Assembly (NCBI RefSeq): GCF_012295615.1
Contig: NZ_CP051183.1
Coordinates: 1,701,001-1,765,000, forward strand
From: Bermanella marisrubri
GTDB lineage: Bacteria > Pseudomonadota > Gammaproteobacteria > Pseudomonadales > Oceanobacteraceae
Reading direction: 5' to 3'
Length of the DNA: 64,000 bases
The notes beneath the pieces are model-generated. The model made no database searches and was not told the DNA's origin. It was given only the letters and a program-made list of their open reading frames with translations. How positions within the stretch are numbered: the stretch's first letter is position 1; each line of letters begins with the position of its first letter. The translations under genes and the position numbers were made by a program. Of this stretch, positions 17,510 to 27,640 are shown piece by piece.

Positions 17510-19783
17510 ATGTTGAATAAAGACCTAGAAGCGACCCTTAATACTGCTTTTAAGGATGCGCGTCTTAAACGTCATGAGTTCATGACGGTAGAGCACCTGT
17601 TGTTGGCACTCATTTCAAATGATGCAGCGAAAGAGGTTTTGGTTTCCTGTGGTGCGGAAGTTGAGCGCTTGTCTAAAGATCTTAGTGATTTTGTCGATTC
17701 TACCACCCCGCTAATTCCTGAAACCGAACACGAACGTGAAACCCAGCCTACATTGGGTTTTCAGCGAGTACTTCAGCGAGCTGTTTTTCATGTTCAAAGC
17801 TCAGGTAAATCTGAAGTTACCGGTGCGAATGTCTTGGTAGCGATTTTTAGCGAGCAAGAAAGTCAGGCTGTATATTTCCTAAAACAGCAAAACATTGCGC
17901 GTATCGATGTGGTTAATTTCATCAGTCATGGAATTAGTAAGTTGTCTTCAGAGCAAGAGGATGCAGATCAGGAAACAGTTGATGATGAAGTTAATCAGGA
18001 AAGCTCGTCGGCTGCTCTTGATAACTATGCGACGAATCTGAATAAGTTGGCTAAAGAAGGCAAAATTGATCCGCTAATCGGTCGCGACGAAGAGTTGCTG
18101 CGCTGTATTCAAATTCTGTCTCGTCGTCGTAAAAATAATCCTCTGTTGGTAGGCGAGTCAGGCGTGGGTAAGACGGCCATAGCTGAAGGTCTTGCGCGCC
18201 GTATAGTAGACAAAAAGATTCCAGAAATAATGGAAGATGCTGTCGTGTATAGCTTGGACATGGGTGCATTGCTAGCGGGTACAAAATACCGTGGTGATTT
18301 CGAGAAGCGATTCAAGGCCTTGCTAGCGGAATTGAAAAAGCAGCCAAAATCCATTTTGTTTATCGATGAGATTCATACCATTATCGGCGCGGGTGCGGCA
18401 TCCGGAGGCGTTATGGATGCGTCCAACTTACTCAAACCTCTGCTATCAAGTGGGGAACTAAGATGCATGGGATCCACGACCTTCAATGAATTCCGAGGTA
18501 TTTTTGAGAAAGATGGTGCTTTGGCGCGTCGTTTCCAGAAAATCGATGTGGTTGAGCCCAACGTTGAAGATACCTATAAAATCTTGAAGGGTTTGAAATC
18601 TCAGTTTGAAGAGCATCATCAGCTTAAATATACAGACAAAGCGCTGAAGGCAGCGTCTGAATTAGCAGAGCGATATATTCGCGATCGCCACATGCCTGAT
18701 AAGGCCATTGATGTGATCGACGAGGTTGGTGCTGGTCAGCGTTTATTGGCGCCAAGTAAGCGTAAAAAAGTGATCAATGTTGCTGACGTTGAAAAAGTTG
18801 TAGCAAAAATTGCTCGAATTCCATCTAGAACAGTCAATATGGATGATAAGAAAACGCTCATGGACTTGGATAAGAACATGAAGATGATGGTCTACGGTCA
18901 GGATGAAGCGATTACCGAGTTGGCCACGGCTATCAAAATGTCCCGAGCGGGCTTGAAGGCAGAAGAGAAACCGATAGGTTCGTTTTTATTTGCTGGACCA
19001 ACCGGTGTTGGTAAAACCGAAGTAACTCGTCAGTTGGCTCACGTTATGGGTATGGAGCTAGTTCGCTTTGATATGTCTGAGTACATGGAAGCACATACAG
19101 TATCACGTTTAATTGGTGCGCCTCCTGGCTATGTGGGTTATGACCAGGGTGGATTGTTGACGGAGGCGGTTAATAAAACACCACACTGTGTGTTATTGCT
19201 CGATGAAATCGAAAAGGCACACCCTGATGTATTTAATCTGCTATTGCAGGTGATGGATCACGGTACATTAACCGATAATAATGGGCGCAAGACAGATTTT
19301 CGTCACGTGGTTCTTATTATGACAACCAATGCTGGTGCTGAGGTCTCGAGTCGCCGTTCTATTGGCTTCAATGAGCAAAATCATGAAACTGACGCTATGG
19401 AGGTTATTCGCAAGACCTTCACGCCAGAGTTCCGCAATCGCTTGGATAACATCATCCAATTCTCTGCATTGCAGAAAGACGTGATTGGTCATGTGGTTGA
19501 TAAGTTCATAGCTGAGTTGCAAGGCCAATTGGAAGATAAAAAGGTCGTCGTATATGCCACAGATCGAGCCCGCGATTGGCTAGCAGAAAAAGGTTATGAT
19601 CCGCAGATGGGTGCTCGTCCAATGAGTCGCTTGATTCAAGATGAGGTGAAAAAACCACTGGCAGAAATGATTTTGTTTGGTGAACTATCCGATAAAGGCG
19701 GTACGATTAAAGTTGATGTAGTTGATGACGAAATAAAACTTAGTGCGGTGGAGGAAGATGTGCCGGCCAAAGAGGAAGTCTAG
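17510..19783 (+). CDS. clpA: ATP-dependent Clp protease ATP-binding subunit ClpA
   Basis: 757 residues from ATG 17510; a GTG 30 nt upstream lies inside clpS and is not needed. The N-domain (residues 1-145) is followed by an acidic linker and two AAA+ modules, with Walker A GESGVGKT near residue 214 and GPTGVGKT near residue 497. An IGF loop (RRSIGFNEQ, about residue 618) matches the ClpP-docking IGL/IGF site. The unfoldase threads ClpS-delivered and ssrA-tagged proteins into ClpP. It ends at a strong hairpin. Confidence 0.96.
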   Translation: MLNKDLEATLNTAFKDARLKRHEFMTVEHLLLALISNDAAKEVLVSCGAEVERLSKDLSDFVDSTTPLIPETEHERETQPTLGFQRVLQRAVFHVQSSGKSEVTGANVLVAIFSEQESQAVYFLKQQNIARIDVVNFISHGISKLSSEQEDADQETVDDEVNQESSSAALDNYATNLNKLAKEGKIDPLIGRDEELLRCIQILSRRRKNNPLLVGESGVGKTAIAEGLARRIVDKKIPEIMEDAVVYSLDMGALLAGTKYRGDFEKRFKALLAELKKQPKSILFIDEIHTIIGAGAASGGVMDASNLLKPLLSSGELRCMGSTTFNEFRGIFEKDGALARRFQKIDVVEPNVEDTYKILKGLKSQFEEHHQLKYTDKALKAASELAERYIRDRHMPDKAIDVIDEVGAGQRLLAPSKRKKVINVADVEKVVAKIARIPSRTVNMDDKKTLMDLDKNMKMMVYGQDEAITELATAIKMSRAGLKAEEKPIGSFLFAGPTGVGKTEVTRQLAHVMGMELVRFDMSEYMEAHTVSRLIGAPPGYVGYDQGGLLTEAVNKTPHCVLLLDEIEKAHPDVFNLLLQVMDHGTLTDNNGRKTDFRHVVLIMTTNAGAEVSSRRSIGFNEQNHETDAMEVIRKTFTPEFRNRLDNIIQFSALQKDVIGHVVDKFIAELQGQLEDKKVVVYATDRARDWLAEKGYDPQMGARPMSRLIQDEVKKPLAEMILFGELSDKGGTIKVDVVDDEIKLSAVEEDVPAKEEV

Positions 19784-19810
19784 ATACGCTTCTTTGTGTT
19801 AAATTTCGTA

Positions 19811-19840
19811 TATAAAAAAGCCCGGAAGGGCTTTTTTATA
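19811..19840. terminator. bidirectional terminator between clpA and infA
   Basis: A perfect ATAAAAAAGCCC/GGGCTTTTTTAT inverted repeat with a GGAA loop; both strands end in a T6 run. Confidence 0.9.
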
Positions 19841-19862
19841 TCTAGGTGTGTTTGCTATTGTC

Positions 19863-20081
19863 TTAGCGAGCACGGTAGGTGATGCGACCCTTGCTTAAGT
19901 CGTAAGGTGTAAGTTCAACCTTCACCTTGTCACCTGTAAGAATACGGATGTAGTTCTTGCGCATTTTGCCGGAAATGTGGGCAGTAACCACATGGCCATT
20001 TTCCAATTTAACGCGGAACATTGTGTTTGGCAGGGTATCAATTACCTCGCCATCCATCTCAATATGATCTTCTCTAGACAT
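19863..20081 (-). CDS. infA: translation initiation factor IF-1
   Basis: A 72-residue, single OB-fold protein with the invariant family segments: [33 protein letters not shown] and [18 protein letters not shown]. It occupies the ribosomal A site during initiation. The gene is last in the aat-bpt-infA order, 58 nt after bpt, as in pseudomonads, next to clpA in the opposite direction. Confidence 0.98.
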   Translation of the reverse strand: MSREDHIEMDGEVIDTLPNTMFRVKLENGHVVTAHISGKMRKNYIRILTGDKVKVELTPYDLSKGRITYRAR

Positions 20082-20139
20082 TCAATCACCTGGGTTAATG
20101 TAAAACGGTGCGCATTTTGCCTGAAAATCAGCGCTTTAG

Positions 20140-20880
20140 CTAGCTCTCTGGATTAAAACCCAGCCAATTTTGGCCATCAAATATATCCAAAGGAGTAAAT
20201 TGGCGCTTGTAGGCCATTTTGGGGCTATCTTTTACCCAGTATCCTAGATACACATAAGGGTGGCCTTGTTCGATGGCAAGTTCACACATTTTCAATATTG
20301 CGAGTGTTCCTGGGCTAAGGTCTGAATAATCTGGATCGAAGTAAGTGTATATGGCGCTGATGCCATCATCTAATATGTCGATGCAAGTCGCTAGAATTAA
20401 CTGGCCTTCGTCATCGCGCATGGACATGAGTTGGCTGAAAGGAAATTCTGATGTAAGAAAGCCTTTATATTGTTCTATCGAAGGCGGATACATGTCGCCA
20501 TCATGGTGACGCTGTGTGATATATCGTTCATAAATGTCGTAGTGTTCCTCGCTGAATGTAGCGGGTTCTAAGCTAAGAGTGAGGTGTTTGCTTTTATTGA
20601 GGATGCGTTTGAAGCGTTTTCGAGAAAGATCGATTTCAAAAGCACGTATACGACTGGATTTGCATTCAGAGCATTGTCTGCAATGAGGGCGATAAAAGTG
20701 ATTGCCCGAGCGGCGGAAGCCCAAGCGAGAAAGGGCGCTGTATTGCTCCCATGTTGGCGGTTGGCTGGGGTCCACGAAAGCAGAGTTAGCATTTCTGTCG
20801 TTTAGGTATGAGCAAGGATGATCCTCTGCAAGTGTGAACAGCTTGATCGGATCTTGGTCTGGAGAGTAATTGTTATTCAT
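20140..20880 (-). CDS. bpt: aspartate/glutamate leucyltransferase (bacterial N-degron pathway)
   Basis: A 246-residue aminoacyl-tRNA-protein transferase of the ATE family, bacterial Bpt type, which puts leucine on N-terminal Asp or Glu so that ClpS can bind. The cysteine cluster near the N-terminus is intact: Cys in HPCSYL, then CRQCSECKSSR at about residues 62-72. The GNHFYRP segment and the C-terminal YLGYWVKDSPKMAYK substrate-binding region are intact. It overlaps aat by 8 nt, so both N-degron transferases are made together, close to clpS-clpA, which act on their products. Confidence 0.93.
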   Translation of the reverse strand: MNNNYSPDQDPIKLFTLAEDHPCSYLNDRNANSAFVDPSQPPTWEQYSALSRLGFRRSGNHFYRPHCRQCSECKSSRIRAFEIDLSRKRFKRILNKSKHLTLSLEPATFSEEHYDIYERYITQRHHDGDMYPPSIEQYKGFLTSEFPFSQLMSMRDDEGQLILATCIDILDDGISAIYTYFDPDYSDLSPGTLAILKMCELAIEQGHPYVYLGYWVKDSPKMAYKRQFTPLDIFDGQNWLGFNPES

Positions 20881-21568
20881 GCTCAGCCATTATCTCGGGT
20901 TGCCATTTTACTGGTTTATTGATTAGTTTACTTATTTTAGCGAGAAAGTCTTTGCGGTTTATCTCTATTGCCCCTAAGGAAGCTAAGTGTGGGTTATGGA
21001 CTTGGCAGTCTATCAGTTCGATGCCTAATTCATTGCAAAGCTGGCACAGGCGGGTGAATGCAACTTTGCTTGCATTGCTGCACTTCGAGAACATGGATTC
21101 GCCAAAAAAGGCTCCGCCGATACTAAGGCCATAAAGGCCACCCATGAGTTGTTTTCCTTGCCAATATTCTACGCTATGGGCTATGCCCAGCTCGTGTAGT
21201 GTGCAGTATGCGTGTAGCATAGCATCGTTGATCCAGGTTTCCTCTCGGGTCGTTGCGCAATTGATCATAACTTGCTCAAAGCATTGGTCGATAGTGACCT
21301 CATGCTCTTGCTTACGCATAAATTTTTGCAATGATCGCGATGTTTTATAGGTTTTAGGGATCAATACAGAGCGTGGGTCAGGACTCCACCATAAAATGGG
21401 ATCTTCTTCACTAAACCAAGGAAAAATTCCTTGGCAATAGGCACTTACTAGGCGCTTTGGAGTCAGATCACCACCTACAGCCAACAAGCCATTAGGGTCC
21501 TCTAAGGCTTGAGCTGGATTGGGGAACCAGTTTGGATCCGGTGTTAAGTAGGATATGGCCAAGGACAT
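20873..21568 (-). CDS. aat: leucyl/phenylalanyl-tRNA-protein transferase
   Basis: A 231-residue enzyme that adds Leu or Phe to N-terminal Lys or Arg. Family hallmarks are FPNPAQALEDPNGLLAVGGDL, a GIFPWFSEEDPILWWSPDPR segment (about residues 49-68), SVEYWQGKQLMGGLYGLSIG near residue 137 and the FxGESMFS catalytic region. It heads the aat-bpt-infA unit and is divergent from ftsK. Pseudomonads have trxB between these two genes; it is absent here. Confidence 0.95.
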   Translation of the reverse strand: MSLAISYLTPDPNWFPNPAQALEDPNGLLAVGGDLTPKRLVSAYCQGIFPWFSEEDPILWWSPDPRSVLIPKTYKTSRSLQKFMRKQEHEVTIDQCFEQVMINCATTREETWINDAMLHAYCTLHELGIAHSVEYWQGKQLMGGLYGLSIGGAFFGESMFSKCSNASKVAFTRLCQLCNELGIELIDCQVHNPHLASLGAIEINRKDFLAKISKLINKPVKWQPEIMAEHE

Positions 21569-21636
21569 ATGGCTAGATAAATCTCACTAAAAAAGTACAA
21601 TCACAGTTTTCTCTCATCGTTTAGGCTAGCGGCTAA

Positions 21637-24006
21637 GTGGTTAATAATAAAGAAAAAGTTCAAGTAGATTGGCAGCAGCAAATTCGTCATGGCGGATATC
21701 AAGGAGTTTTATTGGTATTTTTGCTGTTGGCGCTGCTATTGATGTTGTCATTACTGACTTATCACCCAGAAGACCCGGGTTGGCGCCAATCACTTAGTGA
21801 GAGCGATATTCAAAATTTGGGTGGGCGCATTGGCGCTTTTGTCTCTGACTTGTTGTTTTCTCTTTTTGGCTACTTCGCCTATGTGCTCGCTTTCATGCCT
21901 CTGACCATTCCTTTGCAGCGTCACAAAGTCAAGGTTCGGTATTCTGCGTTAGGTTGGATCTGGCGCTTAACTGGCTTGTTGATCATGTTGGTATCAGGCG
22001 CTGTGCTGTCCCATGCGTACGACTCGACTCAGCAGTTGCCGGCGGGTGCGGGTGGAATTGTAGGTGAGTCCATTGCTGTACCGCTCGTTCTTAATTTTGG
22101 CCTTGTTGGTGGTTCCTTGATCGCTTTCGCATGCTTTGTGTTTGGCGTATCAATTTGGTCGCATTTATCTTGGCCAGCAACGCTTGATGCTCTTGGCGGA
22201 TTAACTCTTCAATATTTTTCGCGCTTCAAAAAAATGCTCTCGTCCATTAGATATAAGAAGCGAGCCGCTATGAAAGAAGAGCGATTGCCCCCAGTATTGA
22301 GTGAGCAAGTGACGAAAACCCTATTGCCTGAAGTTGCGCCTGTAACGACGTCGTCAAGAGATAAACAATCTACGATTTCAAGTGATATTAAGGTGAAGGC
22401 TAAGCCAGCGGTTAAGGCGGTCGTTCAAGCACCCAAAAAGGCAATCAAGATTGAGCCGTTTAAGAAAAAGTCTCAGGGTAGTGGAAGCCAGGGCGCCTTA
22501 TTTGAGCAGGATACATTACCGCCTGTTTCATTACTCAACAGAGCTGAGGGTGAGCAGCAACACGGCTACAGCGAAGAGCAATTAGAAGATATGTCTCGTT
22601 TGCTTGAGCAAAAACTACGAGACTTTGGTGTTAAGGCTGAGGTGGTTTCAGTCAGTCCTGGGCCGGTCATTACGCGCTTTGAAATTCAGCCAGCACCAGG
22701 TGTTAAAGCATCAAAAATCACTAATCTCGCAAAAGATTTAGCGCGCTCGTTAGCTATGATAAGTGTGCGCGTAGTTGAGGTGATTCCGGGTAAAAGTGTT
22801 ATGGGCCTAGAGGTTCCAAACGAAAATCGGGCAATGGTTTTCTTGGGCGATGTTATTGCGTCAAAAGAGTATCAAAAAAATCAATCACCACTGACCATGG
22901 CTTTGGGTCACGATATTGCAGGCGACCCTGTTATTGCTGATTTGGCAAAAATGCCGCACTTGCTGGTCGCTGGTACAACGGGTTCGGGTAAGTCGGTTGG
23001 CGTAAACAGTATGCTTATTAGTATGTTGTACAAGGCTTCGCCGGAAGACGTGCGCATGATAATGGTGGACCCAAAAATGTTAGAGCTATCAGTCTACGAT
23101 GGTATTCCACATTTATTGGCGCCCGTTATCACGGACATGAAGGAAGCTGCTAATGGGCTGCGTTGGTGTGTTGGGGAAATGGAACGACGCTACAAGCTTA
23201 TGGCATCCTTGGGTGTTCGTAATATCGCTGGCTATAACAAAAAAGTTCAGGATGCTATTGATAAAGGCGAGCCTTTAAAAGATCCACTTTGGAAACCAGA
23301 AGAAAGTTTTGAAGAGTACCCAGAAGATCTGGGTAAGCTTCCCTACATCGTTGTTGTCATCGATGAGTTCGCTGACATGATGATGATTGTTGGTAAAAAA
23401 GTAGAAGAATTAATCGCGCGAATTGCACAGAAGGCTCGGGCAGCAGGGATTCACTTAATATTGGCAACCCAACGCCCCAGTGTCGATATAATTACTGGTT
23501 TGATTAAGGCCAATGTTCCTACTCGGATGGCATTCCAAGTGAGTTCTCGTATTGATTCGAGAACCATTTTAGACCAGGGCGGTGCGGAGCAGTTGTTAGG
23601 TCACGGTGATATGTTGTACTTGCCACCGGGCACGTCTTTACCCATACGTGTGCATGGTGCATTTGTTGATGATAACGAAGTACATGCGGTAGTCGCCGAT
23701 TGGAAAGAACGAGGGGAGCCAGACTTTGTAGAAGCCATTACCGAAGGTGATAGCTCTGTGGTTGTGCCAGGTTTTCCTGCTGAAGGTGGCGATGAAGGTG
23801 AGGCTGATGCTTTATTTGATGAGGCTGTCGCTTTTGTTACGCAAACTCGCAAGGTTTCAATTTCCAGTGTTCAGCGTAAATTAAGAATTGGTTATAACCG
23901 GGCGGCACGTCTAGTGGAGTCAATGGAACAGGCGGGTGTTGTCAGTGAGCCAAGTCAAAATGGCGCCCGCGAAGTGCTCGCGCCGCCACCAGTATCTCAA
24001 CCGTGA
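21637..24006 (+). CDS. ftsK: DNA translocase FtsK
   Basis: 789 residues from a GTG start. Four membrane helices lie at residues about 22-190, then a short linker (about 200-290) much smaller than in Escherichia. The alpha/beta motor follows, with Walker A GTTGSGKS near residue 449 and Walker [12 protein letters not shown] near residue 571, then a gamma winged-helix domain at the C-terminus ([20 protein letters not shown]) that reads KOPS sequences. It clears chromosome ends and activates XerCD at the septum. It overlaps lolA in the order ftsK-lolA-rarA common in this class. Confidence 0.96.
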   Translation: MVNNKEKVQVDWQQQIRHGGYQGVLLVFLLLALLLMLSLLTYHPEDPGWRQSLSESDIQNLGGRIGAFVSDLLFSLFGYFAYVLAFMPLTIPLQRHKVKVRYSALGWIWRLTGLLIMLVSGAVLSHAYDSTQQLPAGAGGIVGESIAVPLVLNFGLVGGSLIAFACFVFGVSIWSHLSWPATLDALGGLTLQYFSRFKKMLSSIRYKKRAAMKEERLPPVLSEQVTKTLLPEVAPVTTSSRDKQSTISSDIKVKAKPAVKAVVQAPKKAIKIEPFKKKSQGSGSQGALFEQDTLPPVSLLNRAEGEQQHGYSEEQLEDMSRLLEQKLRDFGVKAEVVSVSPGPVITRFEIQPAPGVKASKITNLAKDLARSLAMISVRVVEVIPGKSVMGLEVPNENRAMVFLGDVIASKEYQKNQSPLTMALGHDIAGDPVIADLAKMPHLLVAGTTGSGKSVGVNSMLISMLYKASPEDVRMIMVDPKMLELSVYDGIPHLLAPVITDMKEAANGLRWCVGEMERRYKLMASLGVRNIAGYNKKVQDAIDKGEPLKDPLWKPEESFEEYPEDLGKLPYIVVVIDEFADMMMIVGKKVEELIARIAQKARAAGIHLILATQRPSVDIITGLIKANVPTRMAFQVSSRIDSRTILDQGGAEQLLGHGDMLYLPPGTSLPIRVHGAFVDDNEVHAVVADWKERGEPDFVEAITEGDSSVVVPGFPAEGGDEGEADALFDEAVAFVTQTRKVSISSVQRKLRIGYNRAARLVESMEQAGVVSEPSQNGAREVLAPPPVSQP

Positions 24007-24017
24007 TGAAGGATGTT

Positions 24018-24641
24018 ATGAAGCTATTTAGTACACTATTTTTAATGTTACTGTTTTTGCAGGCTCATGCTGACGAACAAAGCCTATCCAAATTGCAAAA
24101 TGTATTAGCACCATTGAAAACCATGAAGGCTGAGTTTAAACAAATTAGTGAAGATGGAAGGGGTGTTGTTCTGCAAACTCAGGCAGGTTCATTTGTGTTG
24201 AGTAAACCTAATCGCTTTTACTGGAAAAGCGAAGAGCCATTCGCACAGTTACTTGTTAGTAATGGTGAAACTCTTTGGGTCTATGATGAAGATTTAGAGC
24301 AGGTGACGATACAAAAACTAGATCCCAGTTTAACCTCTACGCCGGTATTGTTATTAAGTGGCACCATTGAAGATATTCAACAGCAATATAAAGTCTATAG
24401 CGACACAACGGATGGAAAGACAACGTTTTCGTTGCTGCCTAAAGAAACCGGAAGCTTGTTTTCTCGTTTGACGCTGTATGTAGATCAAGGGTCAATGATC
24501 ACTGGGTTGACAATCAAAGATGAGGTGGGTCAGGTGACGCGCGTTGAATTTAAAAATATTCAAAAGAATGTTGAAGTCGCCTCAGAAAAATTCCAATTCA
24601 ACCCACCAGAGGGTGTGGACATCATCCAGAATCAGCAATAA
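24018..24641 (+). CDS. lolA: outer-membrane lipoprotein carrier LolA
   Basis: 207 residues from ATG 24018, preceded by AAGGA. Upstream ATG 24006 and GTG 24003 would add four or five residues before the signal peptide. The Sec signal is MKLFSTLFLMLLFLQAHA, cleaved before Asp. The mature part shows LolA segments: MKAEFKQIS, RFYWKSEEPF, LVSNGETLWVYDEDLEQVTIQ and FSLLPKE. It ferries lipoproteins through the periplasm from LolCDE to LolB. It sits between ftsK and rarA and overlaps the rarA start (TAATG). Confidence 0.93.
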   Translation: MKLFSTLFLMLLFLQAHADEQSLSKLQNVLAPLKTMKAEFKQISEDGRGVVLQTQAGSFVLSKPNRFYWKSEEPFAQLLVSNGETLWVYDEDLEQVTIQKLDPSLTSTPVLLLSGTIEDIQQQYKVYSDTTDGKTTFSLLPKETGSLFSRLTLYVDQGSMITGLTIKDEVGQVTRVEFKNIQKNVEVASEKFQFNPPEGVDIIQNQQ

Positions 24642-25972
24642 TGCAGGATCAACTGTTTAACAGCGGCCCGGTTTATCAGCCATTAGCGTCGCGCACTCGC
24701 CCTCAAACGCTTGACGACTATGCTGGCCAAAAGCATTTGCTGGCTGATGGCAAACCGTTACGCAAAGTCATCGAAAGTGGTCGCCTGCATAGTATGATTT
24801 TTTGGGGGCCGCCGGGTGTCGGCAAAACGACGCTGGCGATGATACTTGCTAACTATGTTAATGCTCAGTTTATTTCTGTATCGGCTGTCATGGATGGCGT
24901 AAAAGAGATTCGAGCAGCGGTTGATAAGGCGCGGATGGCTCAGCAGCAGGATCGACCTTCACTGTTGTTTGTTGATGAGGTCCATCGATTTAATAAGTCT
25001 CAACAAGACGCTTTTTTACCTTATGTTGAAGACGGTACATTTATTTTTATCGGTGCCACGACAGAAAATCCAAGCTTTGAATTAAACAGTGCATTACTCT
25101 CTCGAGCTCGAGTATATAAATTACGCTCACTCGAACACGATGATATTCGTCAGTTGCTTGAGCATGCTGTGCGAACGGATCAGCAATTAAACAGTATTGG
25201 TTTGCAGTTTGAAAATGGGGCTCTCGATCGATTGGTGCGTGTGGCGGATGGCGATGCTCGTACGGCTTTGAATTTATTGGAGCTGGCCGCCGGTTTATGT
25301 CAGGCGGAATCTTCAAATGTGATTACCGAAAACGTCGTAGCTGAAATATCTCAAGAGAGCTTGCGTCGCTTCGACAAAGGTGGCGATGTATTTTATGAAC
25401 AAATTTCGGCGCTTCATAAGGCGGTTCGCGGTTCTAGCCCAGATGGTGCCATGTATTGGTTTGTACGCATGCTAGATGGAGGATGCGATCCCAAATACAT
25501 TGCACGTCGTGTGGTGCGAATGGCAAGCGAAGATATTGGAAATGCGGATCCAAGGGCATTAGATCTTGCGATGAATGCATGGCAAGCCTATGAGCGCCTT
25601 GGCAGTCCTGAAGGGGAGTTGGTAATCGCACAAGCTATAAGCTATTTAGCCTGTGCGCCGAAAAGTAATGCTGTTTATAATGCGTACAACCAAGCGCGCC
25701 GCTTGGTTGCTGAAAGTCCAAGCTATGAAGTGCCTGAGCATTTACGCAATGCGCCCACGCAATTGATGAAACAGGAAGGCTATGGTGCAGAATATCGTTA
25801 TGCCCATGATGAGCCCGAAGCCTATGCGGCGGGGGAGAATTATCTGCCAGAAGAGCATGCTGATGAGACGTTTTACCATCCTGTTGATCGTGGCTTGGAG
25901 ATTAAAATTCAGCAAAAGTTGAAGCATTTGGCTCAGCTGGATGAGAAAAGTGAGTACAAGAGGTACAAGTAA
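24641..25972 (+). CDS. rarA: replication-associated recombination protein A
   Basis: A 443-residue AAA+ ATPase of the RarA/MgsA/Mgs1 family, acting at stalled replication forks and resembling clamp-loader subunits. Walker A is GPPGVGKT near residue 54, Walker B is [16 protein letters not shown] near residue 104, and sensor 1 ([12 protein letters not shown]) follows. The C-terminal tetramerisation region contains [14 protein letters not shown] and [16 protein letters not shown] overlaps the lolA stop by one base, and crcB begins directly after its stop. Confidence 0.95.
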   Translation: MQDQLFNSGPVYQPLASRTRPQTLDDYAGQKHLLADGKPLRKVIESGRLHSMIFWGPPGVGKTTLAMILANYVNAQFISVSAVMDGVKEIRAAVDKARMAQQQDRPSLLFVDEVHRFNKSQQDAFLPYVEDGTFIFIGATTENPSFELNSALLSRARVYKLRSLEHDDIRQLLEHAVRTDQQLNSIGLQFENGALDRLVRVADGDARTALNLLELAAGLCQAESSNVITENVVAEISQESLRRFDKGGDVFYEQISALHKAVRGSSPDGAMYWFVRMLDGGCDPKYIARRVVRMASEDIGNADPRALDLAMNAWQAYERLGSPEGELVIAQAISYLACAPKSNAVYNAYNQARRLVAESPSYEVPEHLRNAPTQLMKQEGYGAEYRYAHDEPEAYAAGENYLPEEHADETFYHPVDRGLEIKIQQKLKHLAQLDEKSEYKRYK

Positions 25973-26347
25973 ATGCATTATTTAGCCATCGCATTGGGTG
26001 GGGCCTTAGGTGCAATGGCGCGCGCTTATGTCAGTAATCTTGCCATTAAAATCTTGGGCACGTCTTTTCCTTTTGCTACACTAACCGTCAATTTGCTGGG
26101 CTCGCTCCTCATGGGCTTTGTTGCCGTCCTTATCTTTGACTATCTCAAGCTCTCTGGTTATTGGCGAGAGGTGATAATGGTTGGCTTTTTAGGTGCCTTC
26201 ACGACGTTTTCTACCTTTTCTATGGAAGGTCTTAATCTGATCAATAGTGGCCAATGGCAGACTGCTCTTGTCTACTTTGTAGTCAGTGTGGTGGGTTCAG
26301 TAAGTGCTTGTTTTGTCGGTTGGTATGTCGCCAAATTAATTTTTTGA
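25973..26347 (+). CDS. crcB: fluoride exporter CrcB (Fluc channel)
   Basis: A 124-residue protein with four membrane helices. Fluc hallmarks are GGALGAMARAYV near the N-terminus, TLTVNLLGSLLMGF with the conserved Asn, and GFLGAFTTFSTFSME with the phenylalanine-box Phe residues and the sodium-site region. It works as an inverted dimer and lets fluoride leave the cell. It starts immediately after rarA, leaving no room for the fluoride riboswitch that often precedes crcB, so it is probably constitutive within this operon. Confidence 0.95.
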   Translation: MHYLAIALGGALGAMARAYVSNLAIKILGTSFPFATLTVNLLGSLLMGFVAVLIFDYLKLSGYWREVIMVGFLGAFTTFSTFSMEGLNLINSGQWQTALVYFVVSVVGSVSACFVGWYVAKLIF

Positions 26348-26359
26348 TTGGAACACAAG

Positions 26360-27640
26360 ATGTTAGATATTCGTAGAGTTCGCGAAAATCCAGAAGAAGT
26401 GGCTGTTGCTCTTAAGAAAAAGGGTTACGACTTTGATATTGAATCTTTCAAGTCACTAGACGCAAAACGTAAGCAAGCTGATGTCGAAAGTCAGAATTTG
26501 CAAGCTGAAAAGAAAAAAGCGTCCAAGCAAGTTGGCATGCTGATCAAAGAAGGTTTGTCTCCCGAAGAAGCTAAGAAAAAAGCGCTGTCTGGCATCGATG
26601 ACAAACTAGAAGCGTCAGTGGCGCAAGCAAAAGAAATTCAGCAGCAGATCCAAGACTTGCTGCTATCTATCCCTAATATTCCAGATTCTGAAGTGCCAGA
26701 AGGCTCTGACGAAGAAGATAACGTCGAAGTTCGCACTTGGGGTGACCCCAAAGCATTTGATTTTGAAGTCAAAGATCATGTAGATGTAGGTCAGGCTATT
26801 GGTGGCTTAGACTTTGAGCTAGCGGCTAAGATTACGGGTTCTCGTTTTGCAGTTATGCGTGGTGATATTGCGCGTTTACATCGTGCGTTAACCCAGTTTA
26901 TGTTGAACACTCATATTGATGATCATGGATATACTGAAACCTATGTTCCGTACATGGTGAATGCAGACAGTCTTCGTGGTACTGGACAGCTTCCTAAGTT
27001 CGAAGAAGATTTGTTTAAGATTCCGTTTAATGACAGCTGCTATTATTTGATTCCTACGGCTGAAGTACCGGTAACCAATATCGCGCGGGATGAGATTCTT
27101 GATGCCAATGAACTGCCGGTGAAAATGGCATGTCATACGCCTTGCTTCCGCAGTGAAGCAGGCAGTTACGGTCGCGATACTCGAGGCATGATCCGCCAGC
27201 ACCAATTTGAAAAAGTAGAATTGGTGCAAATGGTTAAGCCAGAAGACAGTGATCAAGCATTGGAGGAGCTAACCGGCCATGCTGAGAAAATTCTACAAGC
27301 GTTAGAACTGCCTTATCGTTTAGTGACACTTTGTGGTGGTGATTTAGGCTTTTCTGCTGCCAAGACGTACGACATTGAAGTTTGGTTGCCGGGGCAGCAA
27401 AAATTCCGCGAAATTTCTTCTTGTAGTAATTTCCGCGACTATCAGGCTCGTCGTATGCAAGCGCGCTGGCGTAATCCTGAGACCAATAAACCCGAGCTAC
27501 TTCATACCATCAATGGTTCTGGCTTAGCGGTTGGTCGTACTCTTGTAGCTGTGTTGGAAAACTACCAGCAAGAAGATGGTCGAGTAGCGATTCCGAAAGC
27601 ATTGCAACCTTATATTGGTAATAAAGAGTACATCGGTTAA
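26360..27640 (+). CDS. serS: seryl-tRNA synthetase
   Basis: 426 residues from ATG 26360 ([10 protein letters not shown]), which matches the family start; a TTG 12 nt upstream is not needed. The N-terminal antiparallel coiled coil (residues about 30-105) binds the long variable arm of tRNA-Ser. Class II motif 2 is [22 protein letters not shown], and motif 3 with the catalytic Arg is near the [13 protein letters not shown] segment. The [15 protein letters not shown] serine/ATP site is intact. It is cotranscribed with crcB, and its stop overlaps the cysG start (TAATG). Confidence 0.97.
   Translation: MLDIRRVRENPEEVAVALKKKGYDFDIESFKSLDAKRKQADVESQNLQAEKKKASKQVGMLIKEGLSPEEAKKKALSGIDDKLEASVAQAKEIQQQIQDLLLSIPNIPDSEVPEGSDEEDNVEVRTWGDPKAFDFEVKDHVDVGQAIGGLDFELAAKITGSRFAVMRGDIARLHRALTQFMLNTHIDDHGYTETYVPYMVNADSLRGTGQLPKFEEDLFKIPFNDSCYYLIPTAEVPVTNIARDEILDANELPVKMACHTPCFRSEAGSYGRDTRGMIRQHQFEKVELVQMVKPEDSDQALEELTGHAEKILQALELPYRLVTLCGGDLGFSAAKTYDIEVWLPGQQKFREISSCSNFRDYQARRMQARWRNPETNKPELLHTINGSGLAVGRTLVAVLENYQQEDGRVAIPKALQPYIGNKEYIG

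Noticed and set aside
25960-25975. Fluoride riboswitch for crcB
   Set aside because: The crcB start abuts the rarA stop; there is no room, and no such motif is visible inside the rarA end.
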